A stretch of DNA of 64,000 bases from Phoma sp. XZ068. Taxonomy: Eukaryota; Ascomycota; Dothideomycetes; Pleosporales; Didymellaceae. The stretch's first letter is position 1. Every line of letters begins with the position of its first letter. Shown here piece by piece: positions 52,855 to 64,000 of the stretch. The DNA lies in contig RBKR01000011.1 in NCBI GenBank assembly GCA_004835665.1, positions 1 through 64,000 on the forward strand, given 5' to 3'. Both the position numbers and the translations under genes were made by a program. The notes below the pieces were generated by a model. That model worked only from the letters and a program-made list of their open reading frames with translations. It made no database searches and was not told the DNA's origin.

Positions 52855-53247
52855 ATGCCCTCGAACAACATCAAAGCTGTTCCTACCAGCGATTACACCG
52901 CTGTCATCGAAGTAGTGAACAACTACGTTGCAGGACTCAAGGTCGGCGACTCGAAGCAGGTTGCGAATTCTTTCCACCAAAGCGCAACTATGCACGGCTT
53001 CGGCTCCGATGGCGCACTACTCGGAGGACCAATCAGCAACCTGTGGTCATTCATGGATACACACGGTGCCGCCCCCCACATCACCGCCCATAGTGATATC
53101 ATTTCGATTACGCCAACAACAGCAGTAGTCAAGGTTGACATGGAGAGAGATGCTGCTGGAATCGACTACACAGACAATCACACGCTCCTCAAACAGGATG
53201 GAAAGTGGTTGATAATTACAAAAGTGTTCCATGCATGGGGAACATAA
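52855..53247 (+). CDS. SnoaL/NTF2-like (putative lumazine-binding family) protein
   Basis: Single exon, 130 aa from the ATG at 52855; the frame is open upstream but its codons there look untranslated. The fold is a small cone-shaped alpha+beta barrel: helix VIEVVNNYVAGLKVGDSKQV, then FHQSATMHGF, and strands DIISITPTTAVVKVDMER and FTKV-like ends with GKWLIITKVFHAWG. Members bind small hydrophobic molecules or act as cyclases or isomerases, and many are uncharacterised. No signal peptide is evident. It follows the C2H2 regulator gene by about 1.1 kb. Confidence 0.85.
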   Translation: MPSNNIKAVPTSDYTAVIEVVNNYVAGLKVGDSKQVANSFHQSATMHGFGSDGALLGGPISNLWSFMDTHGAAPHITAHSDIISITPTTAVVKVDMERDAAGIDYTDNHTLLKQDGKWLIITKVFHAWGT

Positions 53248-53846
53248 GGACGCAGTCTGAGACGTACGATGTTACTCGCTGGGTGGGAAGGTTCAGCACT
53301 CGAAGTTACGTGCAACATAATTAGATTAGACCCTATAATTTGCAAGGGTCGTTAAGACGCGTTACTGTTTGAGTCCCTTTGAAACGGAACTACTTTCATC
53401 GTCGCATCATGTGTTCGCTTAGTCAGTATGTAGGACTATTGCGGTGGGCTGGGATAATTTAGTGGCTCGCGGGATGCTTATGCTTTAGAGTAACAACAGT
53501 TCCGCCGCCGTCAGCCGCAGTCAGTGCCCCAACCACGTTGCCTCTCTCGATATTACCGCCACTCTAGACGTTAACCCTAATGCCAACTCCCTAGGCTTAA
53601 AATGCTATCTACCTAACCACTATAAGATTGTAACAAGGATACAAAATCATAATAAGTTAGGCTTGGTATCAGAGTTCTAACTGTTCTAGACTTGATATAC
53701 TTTCATCATCTATCTACTAGAGGGATTTACACTCTAAGTTATAATATATTACTACTAATAAGGAGTAATGTCTTACATGAACATCTTCTACCTTCTATTT
53801 ATACTATTCTACTTTGTAACAAGATATAATAATCACTACCGTGATC
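53248..53846. mobile_element. LTR-retrotransposon relic with initiator-tRNA primer site
   Basis: TGGTATCAGAG at 53664-53674 matches the primer binding site complementary to initiator methionine tRNA used by many LTR retrotransposons, and is preceded by an LTR-like end. The following bases are AT-rich and without frames. LTR limits and a second LTR were not found, so this is a fragment. Confidence 0.5.
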
Positions 53847-55203
53847 CTACCCTTTTACCTCAGATTGTATTTTATAGGCTTGCTCAATTGGCCACTTTAG
53901 CCAGACACGATAGTCTTCGTCGATGACTTGCGCTATCCCTGCGATGATATGATCTGACCAGCCAACCATATACCAGGTAAATTCATAATTCCGGAGTAAA
54001 AGCGCGAAATGAGCCGCAACAACCAATGACAGGGGTTTTCGTATTTGCATCTTAGCTGTGAACTCAACGCCAAGCTGATACGGCCAGATGAATGCATTCT
54101 GGTAATTCACGTCACCCTTGAACACGCCTTGACGGCCATACATGGCCTCATAGCACCATTGTAACTTGTTGAGAGCGTCGACATCCGCAGTAGAGTCTGG
54201 ACAAGATGTCACAAAAGCATACAGCCGCTCAAAGCGGCTTGTCCAGTCCAGCCCTGGGCACTTCAACATGTTCTTTGCAGGCTCTTGGGCCGGGACGATT
54301 TTCTTAGGCGCCTTCCCAGCAGGGCCAGCTGCAACTTGTTCAATGCCGACTATATCGATGATTGTCCGTATGCCGTGAAGTAGGGGTAGCCATTGCGACG
54401 ATCCGTTCGAGTTAAAGAGGAGGTACTCGCCAGGCTGAGGACCACGAGCGAGGTAGTTGATACAGGCAAATGTTGCTGCAGTATATGCTGCATGGTAGTC
54501 GCTCTCGTTGAAATGGCCCAAGAGAGTAGTTGCACCCTTTAGACCGTGAGCCGAATGCCTATCGGCTAGAGCACGGTAGTGCTCTCGCCGCATAGGCTGC
54601 TGGTGTGCGAGTTCAAGTGCTGAGAACTCTTGTATTAAGTGAAGTATGCATGGATACGCAAATGACAGCAAAAGTGCCTGATCATGCAGAGGGTCTCGCG
54701 CATCTATTGGTGCAGTTGGGTCTGGACTGTCGTTTGCTCGAGTGATGAAATGGTTCAGCAACATAAAGTCTTCGAGACTGTTTTCGGTGTCTGGGAAGAA
54801 ACGCTGTGTATTGCGCAAGCTTAGAGATTGGTTCTCCGGGGGCGATGTGCTAGGTATCTCGTCGCCCCAGATGGTTCTTGGTCTGCCTCTCTGCCTAGGC
54901 GCTGGGGGTCCTTGAGTGTTGAGAAACTTCGGACGTGTCAGGAGATGGCTACTTGGTAAAGCAGCTTCGGTAGCATAGTCACAGATAATTCCAAACTCGA
55001 CACATTTGGTGCACTCTGGCTTCGTCTCGTCACACTGATGCGTCTTAGTCTCCCTGCGCAGTTACGCAAGGCTAAGCGACAGAACGTACCTTGATTCTCC
55101 TGCGCTTACATCTAGCGCAGCCGTTCCTGGACTTGCGATGCGACTTTCTTCTGATCTTCGCAGACGCACGTGTGGGTTCCAAGGACGATGTTGCTGAATC
55201 CAT
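53847..55203 (-). CDS. Zn2Cys6 transcription factor
   Basis: Two exons, 55090-55203 and 53847-55034, give 433 aa. The zinc cluster is split by the 55-base intron: SRNGCARCKRRRIK before, CDETKPECTKCVEFGIICDY after, a standard C-x2-C-x6-C-x5-C-x2-C-x6-C. A Pro/Arg-rich linker (APRQRGRPRTIWGDE) follows. The remainder is helical, starting SLEDFMLLNHFITRA, and fits the shorter fungal-specific domain of Upc2-like regulators, in which the C-terminus senses a ligand. Targets are unknown; the nearest gene upstream is the tannase. Length is normal for the family. Confidence 0.88.
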
Positions 55204-55825
55204 GGAGCGTTTGGATGCAACTGAAGCCGGATTAGGTGGACGCGACAGAGCCTGCAAAATGGCGGCGAACTTGCCCGATGCAGTATCGCAGAGGTGTGCA
55301 ATGATCCTGAAACAATGCACTAGCTTCTGTTCCGAGCTACAATTCCCGAGCCGAATCTCCGAGCGTCCTGTGGCTTGTGAGCAACGAGACTGCGCTTGTG
55401 GCGCGGTGCGACACCAGCTTAGGCTCTGGTTTGAATGTTGTTGCTTGTCCAAATTGGGCAACGGCAACGGTGAGGTTTGCTAACAAGTATGCACAACATG
55501 CCGGAGAACTAAGTGTAGTTCTCTACAGCCTTGTTTGTTTTAACCAGATTCTAGGATTCGCTTTAATCACCGCTATGGATCTGACTGGTCTGTCCCATTG
55601 TCACTTCTGTGCGCTGCTTGTCTTGAAAATCAATTCGCTTGGTCGTCCAGCTACCAGCAAGAACCGTTAGACGGGTGACACTTAACCTATATCATTGAAC
55701 ACGAATAACGGCCACTATTGGCCGCTTGATAGCTCTTTACTCCACTAGCATCGTGATTAATATTACTTCTTCCATCGTCCCATTACCAAACTCCTAGCAT
55801 CAACTGCAAGATTTTTACATTCTAT
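55204..55825. other. Intergenic region
   Basis: The zinc-cluster gene's 5' side and the tannase 3' side. No gene or repeat seen. Confidence 0.6.
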
Positions 55826-57450
55826 CTATTCGCAACTCCAGCATGCAGCTGTAACGTTGCCATCCACATCACAGCCATTGTCGAACACCGCCTTCTTGGG
55901 CCACGCACACAGCAGCTGCTCCATGACCTCACCATCTGGCTTTGTAATCATGACCGGTGAGCTATCAGGAGCCGTCCCATTCTCTACCCAAGCCCGCAGC
56001 TGATCGAACAGCGCAACAGGCTGTCCACCGTTACCGCCAAAGCAGTGACCAAGACCTGGGACGTTGAAATAGCGGTAGAAAGAGGGTGTATCAGGGACTA
56101 CAACCGAGATCTCTTTGTAGAACGAAAGGGAACCGTTGGGGGATATTGAAGGATCGGCCTAGAGGCTGTTAGTAAAGCAAGAATATCAACATGGGAGAAA
56201 ATACTTGCAAGGCCGTGGTAGGTGATGATCTTGCCACCTGAATCCTTGAATTCGGTGTAATCAGGGTCCGTTGCGCCGATCAAAGAGTCGAATTGCTGCT
56301 TGAAGGAGCGATAGACCTGGTCAAAGCGCTTGTGTGAGACATTATCGTCTGTGATATTGATTGGACCGCCTTTTGCGACGAATGCTTTGTCAATTCCAGC
56401 GGTTACTGAGTATTCGTTGCCGCTGCATTGGCCAAGATTGGTGCAGTTTGTGGCGGCGAGAGAAGAAAGATCGGTGCCGATATTGTACCCGTACCAGAGT
56501 TGCTTGCCGGATGAAGAAGTTGGACCTGCCCACAAGGCTCGGGCAACATTTGCAGTCGCGGCGTCGATTACTTGTATGCCGTCGTATTGTGTGCACTTGT
56601 ATTTAGAGACCTTGCCAATGTGTGCGGAAGGGTCGAATTTACGCAGGCAGGCATCAGGATCAGCGATGATGCCGTCTTGTACACCATCCTCCTCGTCGCA
56701 CTCCTTGATTGCCAAAGATGTTAACCCGTTCAATTGGCAAGCATTGGGGAATTGCTTTGTACTCTCCATGTAGAAGCCAGGCCACATGCTTTGGAGAACA
56801 ACCTCAGCCCAGTGCAGTGCTGGAGCCGCTGCAATGATACCATCATACGCATTAGGATATCGTTGGGCGATCATAGAGCCCTGTCTTCCGCCCTGAGAGC
56901 AGGCATTCCAATAAGAGTACTTCGGCTTCTCTCCATAGAAGTTTTGAATAAAATGCTTCGCGATTATAGCCTCGTCGTTTAGGGATACAGAGCCCAGGTT
57001 TTGGAGGGCGTAGAGGTTGGTGTTTCCGGGAGCTAGAATTCCCCACTGATCAAAAGTCTTTGAACCTAGGCCAGCATCTGTAGTGACCGTTGCATAACCG
57101 TCGGCTATGGCACCAATCATGCCCGCGTAGGTTAAGACAAAGCGTCCCGCTACCCAGCCACCTCCGCCGATAGACTGGAGGATCCCGTTGTAGTTTGTGA
57201 CCGGCAGCCATGTTTCCACGTAGAGCATGTCATCTTGTCCAGGATGGGTGTAAGAAACAGTGATATTGCAGAACATTGCATTCTGTACAAAGACAGAGGG
57301 CTGCGAATATCTCCAACCGTTGGGGATAGGGAAGCTGTAATTCTGAACAAGATTGGCGGACAAAGAAGTAAAGCTTGCACCAAGCAGATCGGGAGTAGTA
57401 AATGTCGTGGCGACACAAGGGCTCGGTACTACTGGATACACGTTCGTCAT
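55826..57450 (-). CDS. Tannase/feruloyl esterase family hydrolase
   Basis: Two exons, 56209-57450 and 55826-56158, give 524 aa. The intron starts GCAAGT and ends CTAG, a GC-AG intron that restores YHGLADPSISPNGS. The family's CS-D-HC motif is complete: Cys184-Ser185 (NACSQGG), Asp416 (GLAD) and His452-Cys453 (GLGHCFGG), where the disulfide links the Ser and His neighbours. There are several N-glycosylation sites. Enzymes of this family are secreted and cleave gallate or ferulate esters of plant material. The ATG at 57450 gives no signal peptide, so a short upstream exon may be missing from this model. Confidence 0.92.
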
Positions 57451-58343
57451 TGTGGGCAGATACTTGTCGATATCAATGATCGGAACAAGGCAGGGAGCCG
57501 CTCTTATGTAGCTGTCACAGATGCGTATTACTAAAGAGCTGCATCATCAGGGCATCATCGTTGAATCTAGTCTGTTCACACTGAAATGGAAAATTACTTT
57601 CAAGAAGTTGCAGGCCAGCAACAAAACAACCGGATGTTATCCATATTAGCTTATACGCATACGCAGACATTACGTATCTGGGAATTGGAGGCAATTTCCA
57701 GGCAGTACTAGGTATCAGCGTAATTATAGGTATCCACTATGCACACTGTGAGCCTTTGCTACGAAAGCATGATCTGCCATGGAGGCGATACGGAAACGAA
57801 AAAAGCATGTTTCGGGTATTAGCGTACAGCGTTGTAGCGTCCACTAGTGGTCCCACTTGCTGTGTCAAGCGTTAGGCTTCATTTGATGCAAAGCTTGTGC
57901 ACTGCGCCTATGCTCTAAACGGCCTAGCCTTAAAAACAATGCTCCTTCAAGTTCAAGAATGGCTGGCAAATGCGATTTTTCTCAGGCGCTACACCGGAGA
58001 TTTCGTGCATGAGGATCTCAGGATCGCCATCAGCGGCTGTCATTGGTTCACAGATGGTTTCAAGTATCGGATTCCTCGGCGCTGTGAAAGTTATAAAGGT
58101 GAGCTCCGCGTGAGTTGCTTCATCATTTATCGGCCACGAATACTTGCCCTGGAACAAAACTATCTTTTGTCACTCGTTCGTCTCCAAAAGCAGGGTATTC
58201 TGGTTCTACGGATCGCAAAGTGAGTACCAACCTGTTTACTTACCTGCACTGTAATCACCCTTTTACTGCGAAATTGAGAGAGGTCGCCCTGACATGAACA
58301 GTCCATAACATACCAGTCTGTTGTTTACGATTACGTCTCCCTT
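57451..58343. other. Intergenic region
   Basis: Divergent side of tannase and LITAF-like genes. A missing first tannase exon could lie here, but none was recognisable. Otherwise empty. Confidence 0.55.
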
Positions 58344-58730
58344 ATGAGCCACGAAGCTGCACCGCCTTCCTACGCAGCTCAAAACAGCACAAGAACCGTA
58401 CAAACTAGCGTCGCATACAACATGTCACCCCTGAACTCCTCCGGCAAGCCAAACTATGACAACACCATCCCCATCTCATCTCTCACCCGTTCCTCTGCTC
58501 CGGTAGAGTGCCCGGCCTGCAACTACCGAGGTATGACAGAGACGGATTACCAAACCGGCAATACCACGCGGGCCTGGGCGCTCGGCGCGCTTCTGTTGAC
58601 CTGGAGTTTATGCTGTATCCCGTATTGTCTCACGAGCACAAAGAACGTTACGCATAAGTGTGGCCAGTGTGGGGTTTTGCTTGCAACGTGGCATCGGAGT
58701 GGGCACACGGAGGTGCATTTGTATAAGTGA
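58344..58730 (+). CDS. LITAF-like zinc-ribbon membrane protein
   Basis: Single exon, 128 aa, ATG at 58344. A Pro/Ser/Asn-rich N-terminus precedes the LITAF-type domain: VECPACNYRG, a hydrophobic stretch WALGALLLTWSLCCIPYCL that inserts monotopically in membranes, then HKCGQCGVLL completing the zinc site. LITAF proteins sit on the cytosolic face of endosomal or lysosomal membranes. The fungal members are small and uncharacterised. The gene is isolated. Confidence 0.88.
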   Translation: MSHEAAPPSYAAQNSTRTVQTSVAYNMSPLNSSGKPNYDNTIPISSLTRSSAPVECPACNYRGMTETDYQTGNTTRAWALGALLLTWSLCCIPYCLTSTKNVTHKCGQCGVLLATWHRSGHTEVHLYK

Positions 58731-59269
58731 AGATACGAAGTTGTAGAAAGGACACAGACGAGCTTGGTTTGTTGCCTCTAAGAATGGTGGATAAGAGATC
58801 GAAGAGACGATAGCTATAAGATTTAATGTCGCAACTAGTAGTACACGGAACTTACGTTGGCCATGCTGGCAACATTCTATTTGTGCTATTCTTTCCTGTA
58901 ATAATTTTTCTTGCTTGTGAAATCTCAATTAGAGGGCTACAGAGGCCTGTGCACTCCCACGGTCCAATTAGGTCTAATTTGCCATATTTTCAATAGAAGT
59001 GACGTTTATCAGTTCCAACATTCGGCGAACTTTGACCTTTCCCTCAACCTTGCTCCGTACACGTACAGTACCACGACTCCAACCACCCCTCCACAAGACA
59101 ACCCTCCTAGAAGCGAGATTCCCCTGTCAACACCAAGTTTTGTAAAGAGTGGGCCCGCATAGAGCACGGCTCCAACTGCCCAAGCTGACCGGAAAAAGTC
59201 ATTTGCATTGGCTGCCAATACCACTTGACGGCCGGCAGAGCGCCGACAACTTTCTCAACCTTGCTTGCC
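58731..59269. other. Intergenic region
   Basis: No gene or repeat seen between the LITAF-like gene and the 3' end of the dehydrogenase. Confidence 0.6.
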
Positions 59270-60313
59270 CTACAGATTAGACGTAATGCCAGGCTTAATA
59301 CCTTCCAGTTTCTCGGACAGTTCCGCCCACAGGCGGTTCTGCGTTTGGTATCCTACAGCGCTAGTCACAAGTGGAGCAACAGGTGCAACTTCAGAATTAG
59401 ACATGTACTGTCCGTGACTCTCAGCACCTTGGCTCGCAGCATGGACGAGAGTACGACTACCCTGTTCAGTGGTGCGCGCAAAGATTGGCTGTATGAGCGT
59501 TTGCGCAAGATTGATAGCAAAGCCAGAATTTCTGACCAGTGCGCTGTAGTTTATTAGTTTGGGGGTACTCGTGCCTGTCAAGTCAGATCATTTCACTTAC
59601 GATTTGCAGAATCCTGGATTGACGAAATTAATAGTCACTGGGATCTGAGAAGCAGGCCTCCGGTCCGCCCATGATCTGACTATAAGAACCTCCATCATTT
59701 TCGAGACAAAGTATCGCTCTTGCATGTCGTCCGTGGGTTCGTTGAGTTTGGCGAAGATCTGGCCTTCGGCGACATCCTTCTCTCTAAAGTGCGTAACAAA
59801 GTGCACCTCAGAGGCGGTGATCGTCAGGTTCGGTCTAGTGTTGAACTTGACAGATGTAGCCTTAAGCTTCGGCAAGAGTGCAAGCGCGAGGAGGAAGGTG
59901 CTTACAACGTTGACGGTGATCGTTGATTCGTCCTGCTCAAAGACCTCAAACTTGCCAGCAGAGATACCCGCATTAAGCAGCGCTATATCGAGTCTCTCGA
60001 GCTCCATCTCGGCACGGGTAGCAAAGCTAAGTACTGACTGATAAGAGGACATGTCAAGCTGCCAGACCTCGACTACATTCTTCACGCCCGTTGTCTTCTC
60101 GATGTCTTTTTTAGCGCTATCTCCCTTTTCGATTGATCGGACAGCCAAAATGACCTTGGCAGCCTCCAAGCGTGTGAAGTGGCGCGCAGCCTCTAAACCA
60201 AGCCCGATGTTAGAACCAGTCACTATGACTGTCTTGCCTGCGTACGAGCCGGTTGGCTTGGGGACCGAGGTAAAAAGCTGAGAGAATAGGATGCCCACTA
60301 TAGAATGAGACAT
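59270..60313 (-). CDS. Short-chain dehydrogenase (retinol-dehydrogenase-like)
   Basis: Two exons, 59601-60313 and 59270-59543, give 328 aa from the ATG at 60313. The cofactor loop is TGSNIGLG, followed by LDMSS, LLNAGIS (NAG motif) and the catalytic YFVSK, so the active site is complete. The C-terminal part has the fungal-type ARTTEQGSRTLVHAA and SHGQYMSN. The 57-base intron was fixed by a CTAAT branch site and the TACAG acceptor, which restores GFCKSALVRNSGF. The substrate is unknown; the family reduces or oxidises a wide range of carbonyls. An N-terminal hydrophobic helix may anchor it to a membrane. Confidence 0.9.
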
Positions 60314-62394
60314 GTTTAAAGTTGCTCCGAAAGTCTTCAATGAATGCTTCCAGTGATATGTTGGAATCTGCTGAGATTGTGATGTTGCCCAAGGTGCCGC
60401 GACGTCTTGAGTATATGACCTTCACCATCATAGCATTTAATACCTAATTTATACTGAACATCGAAACTACTGCCTTCGTAACCAAGTTAGTTTCAAGTGC
60501 GTTTTCTCGTCCGTTACGCTGTTAAAAATTAACGCCGCGGCAATCATGGAATCTGAGTTGCTCATGCCACTAGCCTCATTTTCTGCGTGAAGAGTACAGA
60601 GCTGAGAACACAGTTCTGGTCCGGACGAGCTTCGGACACCACGCCTTAAGTCCGCTGCCTTGCGGAAAGGCTGGTTTTTATTTTGGTGTCGGCACATGGG
60701 TTGCGCGCGGGCTCCGCATCGGGCCCCTTTCCGACCGGCATGGCTCCCGACAAGGAGCAGCTCTCGCCTCATAATTCGGCCGCCTTCAATACGAAAATAA
60801 CCTCTTGTATACGTAAAATCACGCCCAAGCCCTGGGCTAGGAAGGCAGAAGCAGGTAACCAAACTGCCGTGGTATTGGCGATGATCTCCACTACGCTTCT
60901 GAATGCAGCGAGGCACGACATCACTTGTAATTACTGCCCAAATTCTCTGCAGGTTTTGCGCGTTCCATTGCTACAAAAGTGTGGCATCACCGCCGGCCCG
61001 GCGCCAGAAAAGGACTGATTGCTGCGGCGGATGAGCGTCTGATCCCACAGGCGCCTTCAACGCCTTAGCATAGTCTGCGCCATAATTTCGGTAAATGCTC
61101 GCATACTCTTCCGCTCAGATGTTCTGTAAAAGATTAGATCTGTAACCAGAGCCGCGCCTGTTGAGACGCTGCTTGTCAGTCGCAGATAGACGCTGTCTGG
61201 ATATCATGGATATGTCACACTACTCGGCGGCATGCTTATTTGGTACCTCGATACTTTGAAGCCATATGCCTGCAACATTCAGTCCTGAGCCAACAATTCA
61301 AATACAGTCATTTTCAAGTAGGTAATACAAGTTCTTAATATGTACGAAAGTTATAGTTAGTTCTTCTAGTGAAAGCAGGTAACGTAGCTGCACTATACAG
61401 TTCAGAGACAAGCCAGCCCTTGTAATTTATTACACATTGACCAAAGCATGTAGCTTTTAGTGTTTAATCTAAACTTCAAACATACACACCACAAGATTCT
61501 GTAAGGACATCTAAACTAGCCAATTAGTTGTACACGCCAAATAAACTTTATATGCAAGCAACCTCTATGTAGCTGGCTTTTTCCCAGGTAAGAAGTGGCA
61601 GTTGTTCCCTGCAAATTGAGTCTACTGGCATGTTACGGTGCCTGAAGGCGGCACAGCACCATATTTACCAATTCCATACATTGAGCAATCACCCCCGGAC
61701 ACGTGATCTTGTCTGATTCCACGACCAGAAGCAATCATGGTCATTGGTAGCTTATCGAAGGTATTCTTGCCATATCGAGATTAGTGGTACAGCAATGCTG
61801 CTGATTTAACTCTGATTGATCACTCGCAACACATTAATGGGTACATGCAAAGTACAATCTAAGGATAGAAAGACTTGCTTAAGCAACTTAAGCATGTAAA
61901 GTAACAAGATCTAGATGGATGCAAGATGGTATTTTCATAACTTGGACGCGCACATTGGGCATGTCCCTGATACATACCACTTGTTCTAAATTCCTTGGAG
62001 CAAAAGGTCTGGTAACAACGCTTGATACTGAGACCCTACTTAGAGATTTAGATCATCAATCTTATTATATATTACAGAACAGTAACTGCGCAGGACCGGT
62101 AGTGAGCATGGAGGTGTCATTAGCGACGAAAGTCTCCAACAGCATATCTGTTCAACAGCCGAGCTGAATCCTAAAAGCTCTGGAAGTATAGGACAGTTTC
62201 ATGCTCAACAAAGGATGATAGTGCATACAATCTAAGGCTGCGGCTACGAATCTAACACAACTTGTTTTCTTACAACTTGTTTCCTTAGTAGAGCTGCAAT
62301 GCTAAGGTTCTAGAAAGTTTGCACATGTCTTTAGGGCTAACTATTTCTTCTACTCTACGACTGTGTTCACATTCACGGCTATCTCTTGATCTCC
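60314..62394. other. Long gene-free interval
   Basis: About 2.1 kb with only short frames that match no family I know. The part from 61300 to 62390 is moderately AT-rich. No repeat structure was evident by eye. Confidence 0.55.
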
Positions 62395-63124
62395 TTAGGC
62401 ACCAGCAGCCAACCTCCAGCAAACATTGATCAACGCACTCGTCGCACTAAAGTGTGCCAGCGTCCTGGGCAGAGCCATGTTGCCCAGATACGCCGGATAG
62501 TGTACAAGCAGCTTCGCAATAACGTGGAAGCCAAGCAGATTCACAATTTGCGCATCATTGGGAGCGAGAATTTGCGCTAGGGCAGCAGCGAGCGCGAAAG
62601 CTACGAGAACCCCGTTAGCTCCGCGGCCTATCAAAAAGTGTAACTTGAGAACCGCAAAACATACCAGGGAAGTTCTCCAAAAGCGCGTAGTGCGCGCTCC
62701 TCAGCCTCAGTGGCAAGCCATCCAGGTTGTTGATATGTTTCCTGGGATGGTCGTTGTCGAGACCTTCCTCACGCGCCATGGCCTGACCCGCAGCAGAAGC
62801 TGCACCTGATGCGCCGAAAGTCCAGAACAAGTATAGGGCCGAAAGCGCGGGAATCGCGCGCCCGGATGTAATTGATGAAACGCCTACACCGGGCAAAACT
62901 TTGATCAGAGCGTGTGTAAGGGACTGGCAGATGGAATTGGGGCTTGTAAGATATGACGTTAAGGGGACCATAGCGAGGTACATAGGTGCTGCTGCTAGGA
63001 CAATTGCGCCAGAGGGGTTGATACTGTAATGCAATCAGCACTTTGCAACTCCGATCTGAGGATACACGTACATTCCATTCTCAATGGCCACTGGCTTCAC
63101 CTGTCTTTTCTTATCGTCTGCCAT
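62395..63124 (-). CDS. MAPEG-family membrane protein
   Basis: Three exons, 63072-63124, 62665-63023 and 62395-62600, give 205 aa in continuous frame. The MAPEG signature is seen as LRLRSAHYALLENFPA across the last intron, followed by membrane helices FALAAALAQIL, NLLGFHVIAKLLVHY and the C-terminal SALINVCWRLAA. The N-terminal helix AIVLAAAPMYLAMVPL is also membrane-like, giving the four-helix bundle of the family. Members bind glutathione in microsomal membranes; fungal ones are largely uncharacterised. Length is slightly above the usual 130-170 aa because of a loop about residues 80-120. Confidence 0.87.
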
Positions 63125-64000
63125 AATTGTTGATGATCAAGAGAGTTTGTCGGAGACCTTTCGAATCACAAGTGGGTTCAGATAAGGTTATATATACAAA
63201 TCTAGCCGAGAACAAGTCAGAGCTATCAATAATGACGTCCGCAGTGGGCGCTGTTCCTGAAGTAGGTAAGATATTTGAAATCGTGGCAGAGAATTGCGGG
63301 GTAGAATGATGCATCCGGGCGGCTACTCCCGCTTCCACATGTCCATCGTCCAACACTTCACGCTGCTACATCGGAAAATAGAAATACCATATCGCTTGGT
63401 TGACAGTGTGGCCAAGGGATTATACTGAAGACGATGTATAGCCGAGGTATGTCCGAGCTTATTGCGACTGGCTTATGACGCGACACCAAGGCTTCGTTTG
63501 TTTTATGACAACGCTGATGGCATAGAATGTCGGTCCATCGATCAGGACGCATTTGAGTTTCTTTTCGTGTAGTTCAGGCGTCGCATGTATTATGTATGGG
63601 ATCCCGTTCATTCCCTGGGTCGAAGTCGTGAAAAGCTTAGTTGGCTCATTTTCCTTACCTAGGTACATGCTGCATGTAGACGGTAAACTCTGCTAGTACC
63701 AGACACCAACAACCTTGCGACGAGGTAGATATTATTCCATTCTTGATATCAAAGGTGAAAGTATGGTATCATGGTATTTTAAGCACGTGAGTTGTTTGTC
63801 TTGAAGCAATGAGAGAATTGGGGGCGTTCTCGCCAAGCAGCAAGATCGGCCAATCAAGGGCCCACGTGGAACTTCACCACCTGTCTCAGTAGTCCGTAGC
63901 GACTCTCATCCACACCACCCGTTCATAAAATTAGCTGCGGTAGTAATTAGGGATAGACCGTTGACTCTCGTGTTCCTCCCCGTTTTTCCCGTCGGTCAGC
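63125..64000. other. Window end, no gene seen
   Basis: Upstream side of the MAPEG gene to the window edge. Only short frames without family resemblance. A gene starting beyond 64000 cannot be excluded. Confidence 0.55.

Noticed and set aside
1..64000. tRNA, rRNA genes and CRISPR arrays
   Set aside because: No cloverleaf-forming tRNA sequence or rRNA segment was recognised, and the tandem repeats lack the direct-repeat/unique-spacer pattern; a CRISPR array is not expected in a fungus.

Overview
This is the left end of a chromosome of a filamentous ascomycete (Pezizomycotina). It opens with CCCTAA telomere repeats. The protein genes carry short introns of about 50-90 bases with CTAAC/CTGAC-type branch sites. 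Fungal-only families dominate: Zn2Cys6 and C2H2 regulators, a non-reducing polyketide synthase, asco-laccase, BTB and F-box proteins. AT-rich blocks and transition-damaged transposon remnants suggest RIP. The class (Dothideomycetes or Sordariomycetes) cannot be decided from the sequence.

Layout. 1-3849: telomere, CT-rich satellite, pyrimidine-rich and GC-rich subtelomeric repeats, no credible genes. 3850-10518: a head-to-head pair made of a very large telomere-linked RecQ-type helicase (1553 aa) and an unrecognised 597-aa protein. Degenerate telomere motifs lie on both sides of the pair. Between its N-terminal OrsD-like zinc region and its helicase core, the helicase has a segment with the residue layout of a tyrosine recombinase. 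11206-35160: an aromatic polyketide gene cluster with a rhodopsin-like membrane protein, P450, SAT-KS-AT-PT-ACP-TE polyketide synthase, laccase, NAD(P)-binding reductase, FAD monooxygenase, short-chain dehydrogenase, O-methyltransferase and an AflR-type regulator. 35161-37442: retrotransposon debris and a CCCCGAG minisatellite. 37443-47016: TRI14-like secreted protein, F-box protein, broken and intact BTB genes, and an RBR-like zinc protein. 47136-53247: Gal80-like oxidoreductase, C2H2 regulator and SnoaL/NTF2-like protein; the two outer genes share a 12-base promoter motif. 53248-64000: LTR relic, Zn2Cys6 regulator, tannase/feruloyl esterase, LITAF-like protein, short-chain dehydrogenase and a MAPEG protein, separated by long empty intervals.

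How the genes work together. In the cluster the synthase would make and cyclise an aromatic polyketide. The FAD monooxygenase, P450 and reductases would tailor it, the methyltransferase would cap a phenol, and the secreted laccase could couple phenols oxidatively into a dimer or pigment. The AflR-like protein is the obvious pathway regulator. No dedicated transporter is visible. The product is not identified.

The most unusual item is the telomere-side pair. A single intact reading frame appears to combine recombinase-like and RecQ-like functions next to telomere-type repeats, which would fit a mobile or self-propagating subtelomeric unit.
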